DNA of 7,475 bases from a bacterium (GCA_030426445.1 JAUHYS010000098.1:1-7475); one strand, 5' to 3'; positions 1-7,213 are shown, numbered from the stretch's first letter. Numbers and translations are program-made. The notes: generated from the sequence alone by a model not told the origin.

Positions 1-632
1 ACACCCAGGATAAGCAGCGCGGCGATCGCATCACCTTTGACGAACTTTGACGCACCGTCCATCGAACCGTAAAAATCTGCTTCTCTTTCAATTTTGGAAC
101 GACGTCTCTTTGCCTCTTCTCGGTCGATAACACCAGCATTAAGATCCGCATCGATAGACATTTGCTTACCAGGCATCGCATCCAAGGTAAAACGCGCTCC
201 GACCTCGGAGACACGCTCTGCTCCTTTGGCGATAACGATGAAGTTGACCAAGGTAATAATAATAAAGATAACACCACCGACAATATAGTCCCCGCCTGGA
301 ACCACAAAGCTACCAAATTGTTGGATCACATCCCCTGCATCCGCTTGCCAAAGAATGAGACGTGTCGAAGAAATATTGAGGGCGAGCCTAAATAAAGTCG
401 CAATCAGTAATATAGTGGGAAACGAAGCCAATTTAAGAGCATCGGTAATATATAAGGCAACCATGATGATGAGAATCGCAAGAGTCAGGTTGACCACAAG
501 TAAAATATCCAACAACCAAGTGGGGAGTGGAATAATGATCATTCCGACGACAGAAATCACCAAGCCAGCCAAGACAATATCGCTGTACTTACTAATGAGT
601 TCGTTAAGATTTCCTAAATTGAATTTTGGCAC
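1..632 (-). CDS. sctV: Type III secretion export-gate protein SctV (FlhA/LcrD/InvA family), N-terminal part, cut by the left edge
   Basis: Reading from a GTG at 630-632 gives 210 uninterrupted codons to the left edge. Family members form a nonameric inner-membrane ring that works with the export ATPase and proton-motive force to pass substrates into a type III secretion channel. Visible features are hydrophobic segments at about 19-37, 40-62 and 117-135, the motif FPTILLIATLFRLALNISS at 71-89, and the full FHIPEP signature at 140-163 (RVSEVGARF, then LDAMPGKQM, then SIDAD). It continues through FYGSMDGASKFVKGDAIA at 187-204. The stretch LILWQADAGDVIQQFG (92-107) lacks the few extra residues flagellar FlhA carries before the AG pair, which favours the injectisome form. 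The cytoplasmic C-terminal domain lies outside the window. An in-frame TAA at 660-662 leaves GTG as the only usual start codon, and AAAAGGA (639-645) lies 6 nt before it. Family membership is near certain; SctV over FlhA is likely. Confidence 0.9.
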   Translation of the reverse strand, partial: MPKFNLGNLNELISKYSDIVLAGLVISVVGMIIIPLPTWLLDILLVVNLTLAILIIMVALYITDALKLASFPTILLIATLFRLALNISSTRLILWQADAGDVIQQFGSFVVPGGDYIVGGVIFIIITLVNFIVIAKGAERVSEVGARFTLDAMPGKQMSIDADLNAGVIDREEAKRRRSKIEREADFYGSMDGASKFVKGDAIAALLILG

Positions 633-811
633 GGACTTTCCTTTTATTATCCTGTGGTTTTACCCTATCGTCATTATTATGAAAACCTTCAATACTATGA
701 ACTCTTTGAAAGTTTGAGACATACCCTCCCCCCCTGGAGAGATAATCTAGCATTTATAACCCGAAAATAAAGAAAAATAAAGTGAGTTTTTTGAAGTTAG
801 AAATCAGTGAG
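633..811 (-). other. Intergenic region between argJ and sctV
   Basis: This 179-nt gap should hold the end of the argJ transcript and, if sctV has its own promoter, that promoter. I see no GC-rich hairpin followed by a T-run, so no intrinsic terminator can be called; the T-rich stretch after argJ (about 764-780, read on the minus strand) has no stem before it. Weak promoter-like sequence on the minus strand is TATAAA (753-758), followed by TGC-TAGATT (744-752), which resembles an extended -10 box; no good -35 box accompanies either. The gap also holds a seven-G run (728-734, minus strand) followed by AGGG, and a 20-codon ORF (660-722). Confidence 0.5.
639..645 (-). promoter_or_regulatory. Ribosome-binding site that fixes the GTG start of sctV
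   Basis: On the minus strand AAAAGGA lies 6 nt before the GTG at 632. It is the only Shine-Dalgarno-like sequence between the in-frame stop (660-662) and the conserved protein sequence, so it decides the start. Confidence 0.7.
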
Positions 812-2041
812 TTAAGTACGATACTCTGCGTTGATTCTGACGTATTCATAACCAAGGTCACTGGTTAAAACACTGGCAGAGCCTGTGCCTAGGCCGAGCT
901 CGACTTTGATCTTAAAATAAAAGTCTTTCATGGTTTGAGAGGCTTTTTTTTCGTTTTTAAAGGGAGTGGGGCTGCCATTTTTGAGTAAGCAAGTGTTTCC
1001 GTAATAAATACTCACTTTATTGAGGTCGAGCTTTTCTCCAGCATATCCCATCGCAACGGCAACCCGACCCCAATTGGGGTCTTCTCCAAAAAAAGAAGTC
1101 TTTACTAATTGTGATTGTGCAATGCTATAAGCGATTTTTTGTGCTGCCTGATTAGAACGCGCTCCGCTGATTTCCAGTTCAACGACCTTAGTCGCCCCTT
1201 CGCCATCTTGTACCATACGGTAGGCCAAAGCCTGACAAACCTCATCTAAGGCCTTTTCAAATTGATTACAGGCTTTTTTATTTTGTGCAGAAAGTTTGAT
1301 TTTAGCAAGACCATTTGCCATGAGCAGAGCGGTATCATTGGTCGAACAGTCTCCATCCACGGAGATCCTGTTAAAACTTGCATCAACCGCTTTTTTAAAA
1401 ACACGGCGCAAATAAGGCAAGGGCGCATCCAAATCTGTTAGAATATACGCTAGCATCGTGGCCATATGAGGTTCAATCATCCCCGCGCCTTTGGCAATTC
1501 CGGTAATATGATATGATTGAGAGCCCACTTTCACTTTGACTTGATGGACTTTGATAAAACGATCAGTCGTCATGATCGCTTGGGCAACATGCTTAAGATT
1601 GCTTGAAGCGAGTTCTTCCACCAATTGAGGCAGCGCATTTAAAATTTTGGTCCTAGGTAAAGGCCCCCCAACCTTACCTGTTGAACTCATGAGCACTTGG
1701 CTTTTTGTAAACCCTAAAGTCTTTTGAGTCTTTTGGGCAATTTTTTGAGCATCCTCCAGACCTCTTTTGCCTGTCACCACATTGGCAATACCTGAGTTGA
1801 TAATAATCGCTTGTAAGGGACCCGACTGAAGAGCCTGACGACCTTGATGAATCGGAGCGGCTTGAACTTGATTTTTGGTAAAACAGGCGACCGCTTTAGC
1901 TGGCACCTCACTGTAAATTAAAGCAAGGTCTTTTTGCCCTTTGTTTTTGATACCACAATGGATCCCCGCAAATTGATAGCCATTCGCCGATTTTGGCAAA
2001 GTCGTCTTTTTATCGTATGCGAGCTTAAAGGGTTGGCGCAT
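812..2041 (-). CDS. argJ: Glutamate N-acetyltransferase / ornithine acetyltransferase ArgJ
   Basis: ArgJ transfers the acetyl group from N-acetylornithine to glutamate, closing the cyclic arginine pathway; bifunctional members also make N-acetylglutamate from acetyl-CoA. The 409 residues match the normal family length. The precursor cleaves itself before a threonine in MATML; here the site is Ala194-Thr195 within KGAGMIEPHMATML, so Thr195 should be the nucleophile and new N-terminus of the beta chain. Thr121-Gly122 in SSTGKVG is the usual oxyanion-hole pair. Other conserved blocks are SVDGDCSTNDT (227-237), DGEGATK (279-285), GEDPNWGR (319-326) and the C-terminus YVRINAEYRT. Two normally conserved motifs are altered: SGNAN reads SGIAN (83-87) and the TTDTFPK-like block reads TTDRFIK (158-164). 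The ATG start has a TAGGAG Shine-Dalgarno 9 nt upstream, overlapping the secA stop. It is probably the last gene of the pepA-secA-argJ transcript. Sequence alone does not show whether it is mono- or bifunctional. Confidence 0.96.
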   Translation of the reverse strand: MRQPFKLAYDKKTTLPKSANGYQFAGIHCGIKNKGQKDLALIYSEVPAKAVACFTKNQVQAAPIHQGRQALQSGPLQAIIINSGIANVVTGKRGLEDAQKIAQKTQKTLGFTKSQVLMSSTGKVGGPLPRTKILNALPQLVEELASSNLKHVAQAIMTTDRFIKVHQVKVKVGSQSYHITGIAKGAGMIEPHMATMLAYILTDLDAPLPYLRRVFKKAVDASFNRISVDGDCSTNDTALLMANGLAKIKLSAQNKKACNQFEKALDEVCQALAYRMVQDGEGATKVVELEISGARSNQAAQKIAYSIAQSQLVKTSFFGEDPNWGRVAVAMGYAGEKLDLNKVSIYYGNTCLLKNGSPTPFKNEKKASQTMKDFYFKIKVELGLGTGSASVLTSDLGYEYVRINAEYRT

Positions 2042-2050
2042 TTTTGAAGA

Positions 2051-2056
2051 CTCCTA
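2051..2056 (-). promoter_or_regulatory. argJ Shine-Dalgarno overlapping the secA stop codon
   Basis: The minus strand reads ACT TAG GAG; the TAG is the secA stop (2054-2056) and TAGGAG is a strong Shine-Dalgarno ending 9 nt before the argJ ATG. A ribosome ending secA would sit on the argJ initiation region, so the two genes are probably translationally coupled. Confidence 0.75.
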
Positions 2057-4783
2057 AGTTGCCCCATGGCATTTTTTGTATTTTTTCCCACTGCCACAAG
2101 GGCAAGGGTCATTGCGTCCAACCTTAGGGCCTTCATTTTTTACACTTCCTGTCGGCCCTGAAGGAAAAGCTTGGGCGGGTGGAGTCGCTTGCGGTAATCC
2201 CGCTGGCGCTTGTCTAGCTGCAGGCTGAGCTTTGGAACCCATACTCTGCACCGAAGCATGACTCGCTTGCATGGGAACGGACTGGCTTCTATCGGGTTCC
2301 AGACGGCTTTGTTCTTTGACTTCAACCCGAAAAAGTTTTTGCACGGTGTCATGGGTAAAGGTCTGCATCATTTCTTCAAAAAGACCAAAACCCTCTCGTT
2401 TATAGGCAATAATCGGGTCGACCTGGGCATAACCCCGGAGTCCAATGCCTTCGCGCAAATGATCCATGGTCAAGAGATGGTCTTTCCAAAGTCCGTCCAA
2501 GGTTTGCAACATGAGAACTTTTTCAATATGTCTTGCGAGTTCCTCTCCAAAGCGTTCTTCTCTTTCTGCATATGCTGCGACCACTTTGTCATAGAGCTTT
2601 TCACCCAAAAAATCTGCATCGAGATTTTTATCTTTAGCCTCAAAATCAGCCGGGTCTAAATGAACATCAAAAACTTGCAAAGCTCTGTCAATTAAAGGCT
2701 GGACACTAAAGCTTTCTTCTCCCTGTTGGGGGCCATGGGTTTGACTGATTTCGTCAGCCTCTTGATCCAGCATATCAAGCACTTTTTCTTTAAGCTCTTT
2801 GCCTTGGAGAATATTACGGCGTAGCGAATAAACGGTTTTGCGTTGTTCGTTCATGACGTCGTCATATTCGAGCACATTTTTTCGGATACTAAAGTTATGA
2901 GCTTCGACCTTCTTTTGAGCATTTTCGATCGCTTTACTGATCCAGGGATGAAAAATAGCTTCGTCTTCGTCCATTTTAAGGCGTTCCATCATACGCGCAA
3001 TGCGATCCGAACCAAAAATGCGCATTAAGTCATCATCCAGCGAGATATAAAATTGGCTTTCCCCAGGATCTCCCTGACGACCCGAACGCCCCCGCAGCTG
3101 GTTATCGATACGGCGGCTTTCGTGGCGTTCCGTACCCAAAATAGCCAAGCCACCCAGTCCCAAGACCTTTTCTTTTTCTTCGTTACAAATTTTCTGAGCC
3201 GCCTCAAGTTCTTGCTGAAACTCTTTTTGATAAGTCTCTTCATCGGCCTCTGGGTTGACACGTGCCTTTGCTAAAAACTCGGGATTGCCTCCCAGCATGA
3301 TGTCCGTACCCCGGCCCGCCATATTGGTTGAAATAGTGACCGAACCCAAACGCCCTGCCTGGGCCACGATTTCGGCCTCGCGATCGTGTTGTTTAGCATT
3401 GAGGACATTGTGACGAATGCCCCGACGCTTGAGCATTTGAGCCAAAATCTCTGACTTTTCGATGGAAATGGTCCCCACTAAAACAGGTTGCCCTTTTTCG
3501 TGAAGTTCCTTGATACGCTCGATCACCGCTTTAAACTTAGCGGTTTCGTTTTTATAAATCATGTCCGTTTTGTCATCACGGAGCATCGGTTTGTTTGTAG
3601 GGATCACCATGACTTCAAGGCTATAAATTTTTGCAAACTCTGGAGCCTCGGTGTCAGCCGTACCGGTCATGCCCGCCAATTTATTAAACATGCGGAAGTA
3701 ATTTTGAAAGGTAATGGTCGCCAGGGTCTGATTTTCGTTTTCAACCTTGACACCCTCTTTGGCTTCCACGGCTTGGTGAAGACCATCACTCCAGCGGCGT
3801 CCAGACATCGCGCGGCCAGTAAATTCGTCGATAATCACCACTTCGCCGTCTGTTACCATATAATCGACGTCTTTCTTAAAAAGCACATGGGCTTTTAGGC
3901 CCTGGTTCACGTGATGCAAGATATCAATATTACGGGGATCATAGAGGTTTTCGATATTAAGCAATTTTTCGACGTGAGCCACCCCTTCTTCGGTGAGCAT
4001 GGCAGAGCGAGCTTTTTCATCTACAGTAAAGTCTTCTTCTTTTTTTAAGAGAGGAATAATGCCATTGATTTTATAATACTTGTCGGTGGAGGCTTCCGCG
4101 GGCCCAGAAATAATGAGGGGCGTTCGGGCTTCGTCAATTAAGATAGAGTCCACTTCGTCCACAATGGCATAGTTAAGCTCGCGCTGGACCATTTGCTCGT
4201 GGCTGAACTTCATATTGTCACGAAGATAATCAAAGCCAAACTCGTTATTAGTACCGTAGGTGATATCAGAATTATAAGCGGCTTTGCGCTCTTGATCTTT
4301 GAGACCCTGAACAATGACTCCGACACTTAAACCCAAAAAATTATAAAGCTTGCCCATCCACTGTGAATCACGGCGTGCTAAATAGTCGTTGACTGTAACA
4401 ACATGCACCCCTTTGCCCGTCAAGGCATTGAGGTACACCGGCAAAGTGGCAACCAGGGTTTTACCTTCACCCGTACGCATTTCAGCAATCTTGCCGTGAT
4501 GCAAAACATAGCCGCCCACAAGCTGAACATCAAAATGTCGCATCCCCAAAACACGCCAGGAGGCTTCGCGTACCGTGGCAAAAGCCTCGGGCAACAGGGC
4601 GTCAAGGGATTCGCCTTTTTTTATACGCTCTCGAAATTTTTGAGTTTGAGCACGTAAGTCCTCATCGCTTAAACCCTTCATCCGAGCTTCTAAGTCGTTA
4701 ATTGCATTTACGATGGGATTGATCTTTTTTATCTGGCGATCGCTTTGACTGCCAAAAATTTTTTTTGCTATGGATCCAAACAT
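2054..4783 (-). CDS. secA: Preprotein translocase ATPase SecA
   Basis: SecA is the cytosolic and membrane-bound motor that drives unfolded preproteins through SecYEG using ATP. The 909 residues match a full-length bacterial SecA. NBD1 carries Walker A MRTGEGKT (102-109), the VNDYLARRD block (131-139) and Walker B IVDEVDSILIDEARTP (207-222). The preprotein cross-linking domain lies at about 226-370. NBD2 carries STNMAGRGTDIMLGG (485-499) and the arginine-finger motif QLRGRSGRQGD (562-572). The helical scaffold includes EYDDVMNEQRK (639-649), and GLRGYAQVDPIIAYKREGFG (781-800) is also conserved. A linker rich in Ala, Pro, Gln and Ser (about 825-885) leads to the zinc-binding tail, with ligands Cys894, Cys896, Cys905 and His906; this tail binds SecB and lipids in known SecAs. 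The start is the first conserved Met; its Shine-Dalgarno is weak (AAAAGA, about 8 nt upstream). It follows pepA by 36 nt and precedes argJ by 12 nt. Nothing appears truncated. Confidence 0.98.
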   Translation of the reverse strand: MFGSIAKKIFGSQSDRQIKKINPIVNAINDLEARMKGLSDEDLRAQTQKFRERIKKGESLDALLPEAFATVREASWRVLGMRHFDVQLVGGYVLHHGKIAEMRTGEGKTLVATLPVYLNALTGKGVHVVTVNDYLARRDSQWMGKLYNFLGLSVGVIVQGLKDQERKAAYNSDITYGTNNEFGFDYLRDNMKFSHEQMVQRELNYAIVDEVDSILIDEARTPLIISGPAEASTDKYYKINGIIPLLKKEEDFTVDEKARSAMLTEEGVAHVEKLLNIENLYDPRNIDILHHVNQGLKAHVLFKKDVDYMVTDGEVVIIDEFTGRAMSGRRWSDGLHQAVEAKEGVKVENENQTLATITFQNYFRMFNKLAGMTGTADTEAPEFAKIYSLEVMVIPTNKPMLRDDKTDMIYKNETAKFKAVIERIKELHEKGQPVLVGTISIEKSEILAQMLKRRGIRHNVLNAKQHDREAEIVAQAGRLGSVTISTNMAGRGTDIMLGGNPEFLAKARVNPEADEETYQKEFQQELEAAQKICNEEKEKVLGLGGLAILGTERHESRRIDNQLRGRSGRQGDPGESQFYISLDDDLMRIFGSDRIARMMERLKMDEDEAIFHPWISKAIENAQKKVEAHNFSIRKNVLEYDDVMNEQRKTVYSLRRNILQGKELKEKVLDMLDQEADEISQTHGPQQGEESFSVQPLIDRALQVFDVHLDPADFEAKDKNLDADFLGEKLYDKVVAAYAEREERFGEELARHIEKVLMLQTLDGLWKDHLLTMDHLREGIGLRGYAQVDPIIAYKREGFGLFEEMMQTFTHDTVQKLFRVEVKEQSRLEPDRSQSVPMQASHASVQSMGSKAQPAARQAPAGLPQATPPAQAFPSGPTGSVKNEGPKVGRNDPCPCGSGKKYKKCHGAT

Positions 4784-4819
4784 ATCATTAATCTTTTAAT
4801 ATTTTAACGAATAACCTTG

Positions 4820-6322
4820 CTAAAGTTCTTCCAAAAATTGAACTAAAGTCCGAACCATGATACCCGTTCCTCCTGGAGGACAATAAGGCCAGGGCTTATA
4901 AGCACGGGAAGGCCCCGCAATATCTAAATGCAACCATTTTGCTTTTTTATCCACAAATTGTTTTAAAAACAAAGCCGCATTAATGGTGCCTCCCCACATT
5001 GCACCGATGTTTTTCATATCCGCGACTTCACTTTTAAAGCCTTCCCAGTATTCTTCTTCTAAAGGGAGTTCCCAAATTTTTTCGCCGGTTTTTTTACCTG
5101 CTTGAATGACTTTTTGCGTAAGGCTTTCGTCAGTTCCTAAAGCAGCAGTAATTCTGTCACCCAAGGCCACCATGGCAGCTCCCGTTAGAGTCGCCATATC
5201 AATAATGTAATCCACTTTGCGGTGTCGGGTGAGATAACTTAAGGCATCCGCCAAAGCAAGCCGCCCTTCTGCGTCGGTATTCATGACTTCGATGGTCTTG
5301 CCATTATAGGCTTTGACCACATCTCCAGGTCTTTGGGCTCTTCCTCCAGGCATATTCTCTGCACTGGCCACATAGCCATATACCTCCACTGCCGGTTGGA
5401 TACGTGGTAGAACCTTCATAATACCTAAAACTGCCGCAGCTCCGGCCATGTCGTCCTTCATGGTTTCTTGGGCCTTAGGAGGTTTAAGCGACAGGCCTCC
5501 ACTGTCAAAGGTGATCCCTTTTCCCACAATTGCAACGCACTTTTTAGCTTTCTTTTTGGGTTTATAATGCATTTCTACAAAAACAGGAGGGTTGTTTGAA
5601 CCCATACCCACACCGTAAAGCGCACCCATACCGATGCTTTTAATTTTTTTGTGGTCAAAAACTCGGGTTGTCACGCCCTTAATTTTTTTGGCTTCTCTTC
5701 CCAGCACTTCGGGAGCTTTTTGATTGGGAGGTGTATTGACTAAATCCCGACTAAAAGCCACTCCCTCGCTTAAGTATTCACCCAATCGAATCCCGGCCTG
5801 TAATTGACTTTTGTCTTTGGGACTCGAAGCCATAACCGTGATTTCTTGAAGTTTATTTTTTTTAGACGCTTCGGGTTTTTTACCGCGATATTTATCAAAT
5901 TTATAAAGGGATAAATGGCTGGCTTCCGCAATGGCTTGACCCATCTCTTGAGCCGAGTTTTTTATTTTAACCAGGGAAAGAAAAGATAAGACTGATTTAG
6001 CCTGACGACTCTTGGCAGTTTTTGCCACCGCCGCCGCTGCCTGCCGCAAATTTTCCAGCTTGCACTCAGAGCTTTTACCCAAACCTAAAACCAATATATC
6101 CGCCCCTGCTGCCGCATCCAGGCCTGCAATCATTTCGGTTTTTCCCTCTTCTCCCTTAAAATCGAGCCTTTTTAATAGCTTTTTTAAATCCAGAGATAAT
6201 TTTTTATTGATTGAATCCACTAAAGAGTGCGAAAAGAGCTTATTATCTACAAAAGGAATTGCAATTAGATCAAACTGACGACGTTTGGATATTTGGCTTT
6301 CGGCTTTGAGTTTCATGGGCAT
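4820..6322 (-). CDS. pepA: Cytosol (leucyl) aminopeptidase, M17 family
   Basis: M17 enzymes are cytosolic hexameric di-metal aminopeptidases that remove N-terminal residues, often Leu, from peptides; some members also bind DNA. The 500 residues match the family. The N-terminal macro-like domain (about 1-170) is divergent and lysine-rich. The catalytic domain holds all expected residues: metal ligands Lys268 and Asp273 (GKGITFDSGG), Asp291 (MKDDMAGAA), Asp350 and Glu352 (NTDAEGR, 348-354), and catalytic Lys280 and Arg354. Each sits two residues before its E. coli PepA counterpart as I recall that numbering. The NTDAEGRL block is the M17 signature. Two starts are possible: ATG at 6322 has TAGGAG only 4 nt upstream, while ATG at 6316 (Met3) has a 10-nt gap, so the protein may be two residues shorter. 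It is probably the first gene of the pepA-secA-argJ transcript. Its physiological substrate cannot be told from sequence. Confidence 0.96.
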   Translation of the reverse strand: MPMKLKAESQISKRRQFDLIAIPFVDNKLFSHSLVDSINKKLSLDLKKLLKRLDFKGEEGKTEMIAGLDAAAGADILVLGLGKSSECKLENLRQAAAAVAKTAKSRQAKSVLSFLSLVKIKNSAQEMGQAIAEASHLSLYKFDKYRGKKPEASKKNKLQEITVMASSPKDKSQLQAGIRLGEYLSEGVAFSRDLVNTPPNQKAPEVLGREAKKIKGVTTRVFDHKKIKSIGMGALYGVGMGSNNPPVFVEMHYKPKKKAKKCVAIVGKGITFDSGGLSLKPPKAQETMKDDMAGAAAVLGIMKVLPRIQPAVEVYGYVASAENMPGGRAQRPGDVVKAYNGKTIEVMNTDAEGRLALADALSYLTRHRKVDYIIDMATLTGAAMVALGDRITAALGTDESLTQKVIQAGKKTGEKIWELPLEEEYWEGFKSEVADMKNIGAMWGGTINAALFLKQFVDKKAKWLHLDIAGPSRAYKPWPYCPPGGTGIMVRTLVQFLEEL

Positions 6323-6383
6323 TCATCTCCTATAAGCTAATAATCTTTATAATAATATAAAAAACATAATCCTTGAGGCAAGC
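6323..6383. promoter_or_regulatory. Divergent promoter region between pepA and the crotonase gene
   Basis: These 61 nt separate two genes transcribed away from each other, so both promoters should lie here or just inside the flanking genes. The centre (6341-6370) is almost all A and T. On the plus strand TATAAT (6348-6353) is a perfect -10 hexamer, but no convincing -35 lies 16-18 nt upstream. On the minus strand TATATT (6354-6359) lies 16 nt downstream of TTGCCT (6376-6381), a plausible -10/-35 pair that overlaps the crotonase Shine-Dalgarno (GAGG, 6375-6378). Such AT-rich sequence gives chance -10 matches, so the gap as a whole is firmer than either hexamer. Confidence 0.45.
6327..6332 (-). 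promoter_or_regulatory. Shine-Dalgarno of pepA
   Basis: TAGGAG on the minus strand is a strong Shine-Dalgarno. It is 4 nt from the first ATG (6322) and 10 nt from the second (6316). Neither spacing is ideal, so it leaves the exact pepA start open. Confidence 0.6.
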
Positions 6384-7172
6384 ATGAGTAAAGAAATTAT
6401 TTTGGAAAAAAATTTTAATCAATGTCGCACCTTGATGCTTAATCGTCCCCAGCGTCTCAATGCATTTAGTTTAGAGCTTGCTCAAGCTTTGGCTATAGCT
6501 TGTCAAAAGGCTGCCCAGGACAATTCAGTGAGGGTATTAGTCATTCGGGGAGCTGAGGGAAATTTTTCTGCCGGAGGGGACCTAAAAAACTTTTACGAAA
6601 ACATTCAAAACGCCGAGCAAGGTTTTTTTCAGGTTTCGGAAGCCCTTAATCAGGCAATCGAATCGATCACTTTAATGCCCAAGCCCGTCATCGCCGCCAT
6701 CGAAGGCAGTGCTTTTGCAGCCGGATTTGGCATTGCGCTGAGTTGTGATATTTTGGTCGCAAGCGAAAGCGCTCGACTCTCTCCCTCTTTTACAAATATT
6801 GCCCTTGCCCCGAATGCATCCACGACCTACCTGCTTCCTCGTATTTTAGGACCCAAACAAGCCGCAGAAGCTTTTTTTACAGGCCAAATTTTTTCTGCAA
6901 AAACAGCCTGGGAAAAAGGTTTAGTCAACCATATATGGGCCGATTCAGACTTTGAAGAAGAACTCCAGGCCTTCATTACCCAGCTTGAAAAACGACCGGT
7001 AGACGCGATAGCACGCATTAAAAGATTGCTTCGTCATTCCTCTCAAAATTCTTTTTCGGAACAATTAAAAATGGAAAAAGAGGAAATCGCGGCTTCTTCA
7101 AAGAGCCCTGATTTTAAAGAAGGCGTCACAGCTTTTATCGAAAAACGCCGCCCAAACTTTAAAACAAGTTAA
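6384..7172 (+). CDS. Enoyl-CoA hydratase/isomerase family (crotonase-fold) protein with altered catalytic positions
   Basis: Crotonase-fold proteins act on acyl-CoA thioesters (hydration, double-bond isomerisation, hydrolysis and others), holding the thioester carbonyl in an oxyanion hole formed by two backbone NH groups. The 262 residues are full family length. Family features are LNRPQRLNAFS (19-29), the CoA/oxyanion motif FSAGGDLKNF (61-70), the second oxyanion segment IEGSAFAAGFGIALSCDI (106-123, with Gly114), and the C-terminal CoA-binding helix ending in SPDFKEGVTAFIEKRRPNF (241-259). The two hydratase glutamates are absent: the first position reads Ile in FGIAL and the second region reads SPSFTNIALAPN. 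The layout resembles PaaG-like isomerases, but their catalytic Asp (PDSGG or PDGGS) is Asn144 here (PNASTT). Hydratase activity is therefore doubtful and the reaction unassigned. GAGG (6375-6378) lies 5 nt before the ATG. A receiver-domain gene follows on the same strand after 59 nt; no fatty-acid oxidation gene is visible nearby. Confidence 0.9.
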   Translation: MSKEIILEKNFNQCRTLMLNRPQRLNAFSLELAQALAIACQKAAQDNSVRVLVIRGAEGNFSAGGDLKNFYENIQNAEQGFFQVSEALNQAIESITLMPKPVIAAIEGSAFAAGFGIALSCDILVASESARLSPSFTNIALAPNASTTYLLPRILGPKQAAEAFFTGQIFSAKTAWEKGLVNHIWADSDFEEELQAFITQLEKRPVDAIARIKRLLRHSSQNSFSEQLKMEKEEIAASSKSPDFKEGVTAFIEKRRPNFKTS

Positions 7173-7213
7173 AACATCACTCTAAAAAAAGTATTTTACT
7201 TATTTGCACTTCG

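Noticed and set aside
1..632. Flagellar FlhA as the primary call for the left-edge gene
   Set aside because: The short spacing between RLIL and the AG pair matches injectisome SctV better than FlhA. FlhA is kept as the alternative because the later FYGSMDGASKFVKGD region is FlhA-like.
94..717. Three overlapping plus-strand open frames (94-288, 162-395, 355-717)
   Set aside because: They lie antisense to the conserved SctV/FlhA coding sequence and their translations show no recognisable motif. The minus-strand reading has the full FHIPEP signature.
724..743. Possible hairpin CTCTCC / GGGGAG on the minus strand as a terminator
   Set aside because: The stem is six pairs with a wobble and is followed by GGTATGTCTC, not a T-run, so it does not look like a terminator.
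764..811. Intrinsic terminator after argJ
   Set aside because: The stretch is T-rich on the minus strand, but no GC-rich stem precedes it. The repeated CTCACT (801-811 region and 780-785) is direct, not inverted.
2210..2659. A 149-codon plus-strand open frame inside secA
   Set aside because: It is antisense to well-conserved SecA C-terminal sequence, with low-complexity Phe-rich content typical of antisense frames and no clear ribosome-binding site.
3488..3898. A 136-codon plus-strand open frame inside secA, and similar smaller ones at 2843-3028, 3053-3274 and 4403-4657
   Set aside because: All are antisense to conserved SecA motor domains. Codon constraint on the SecA strand explains the open frames.
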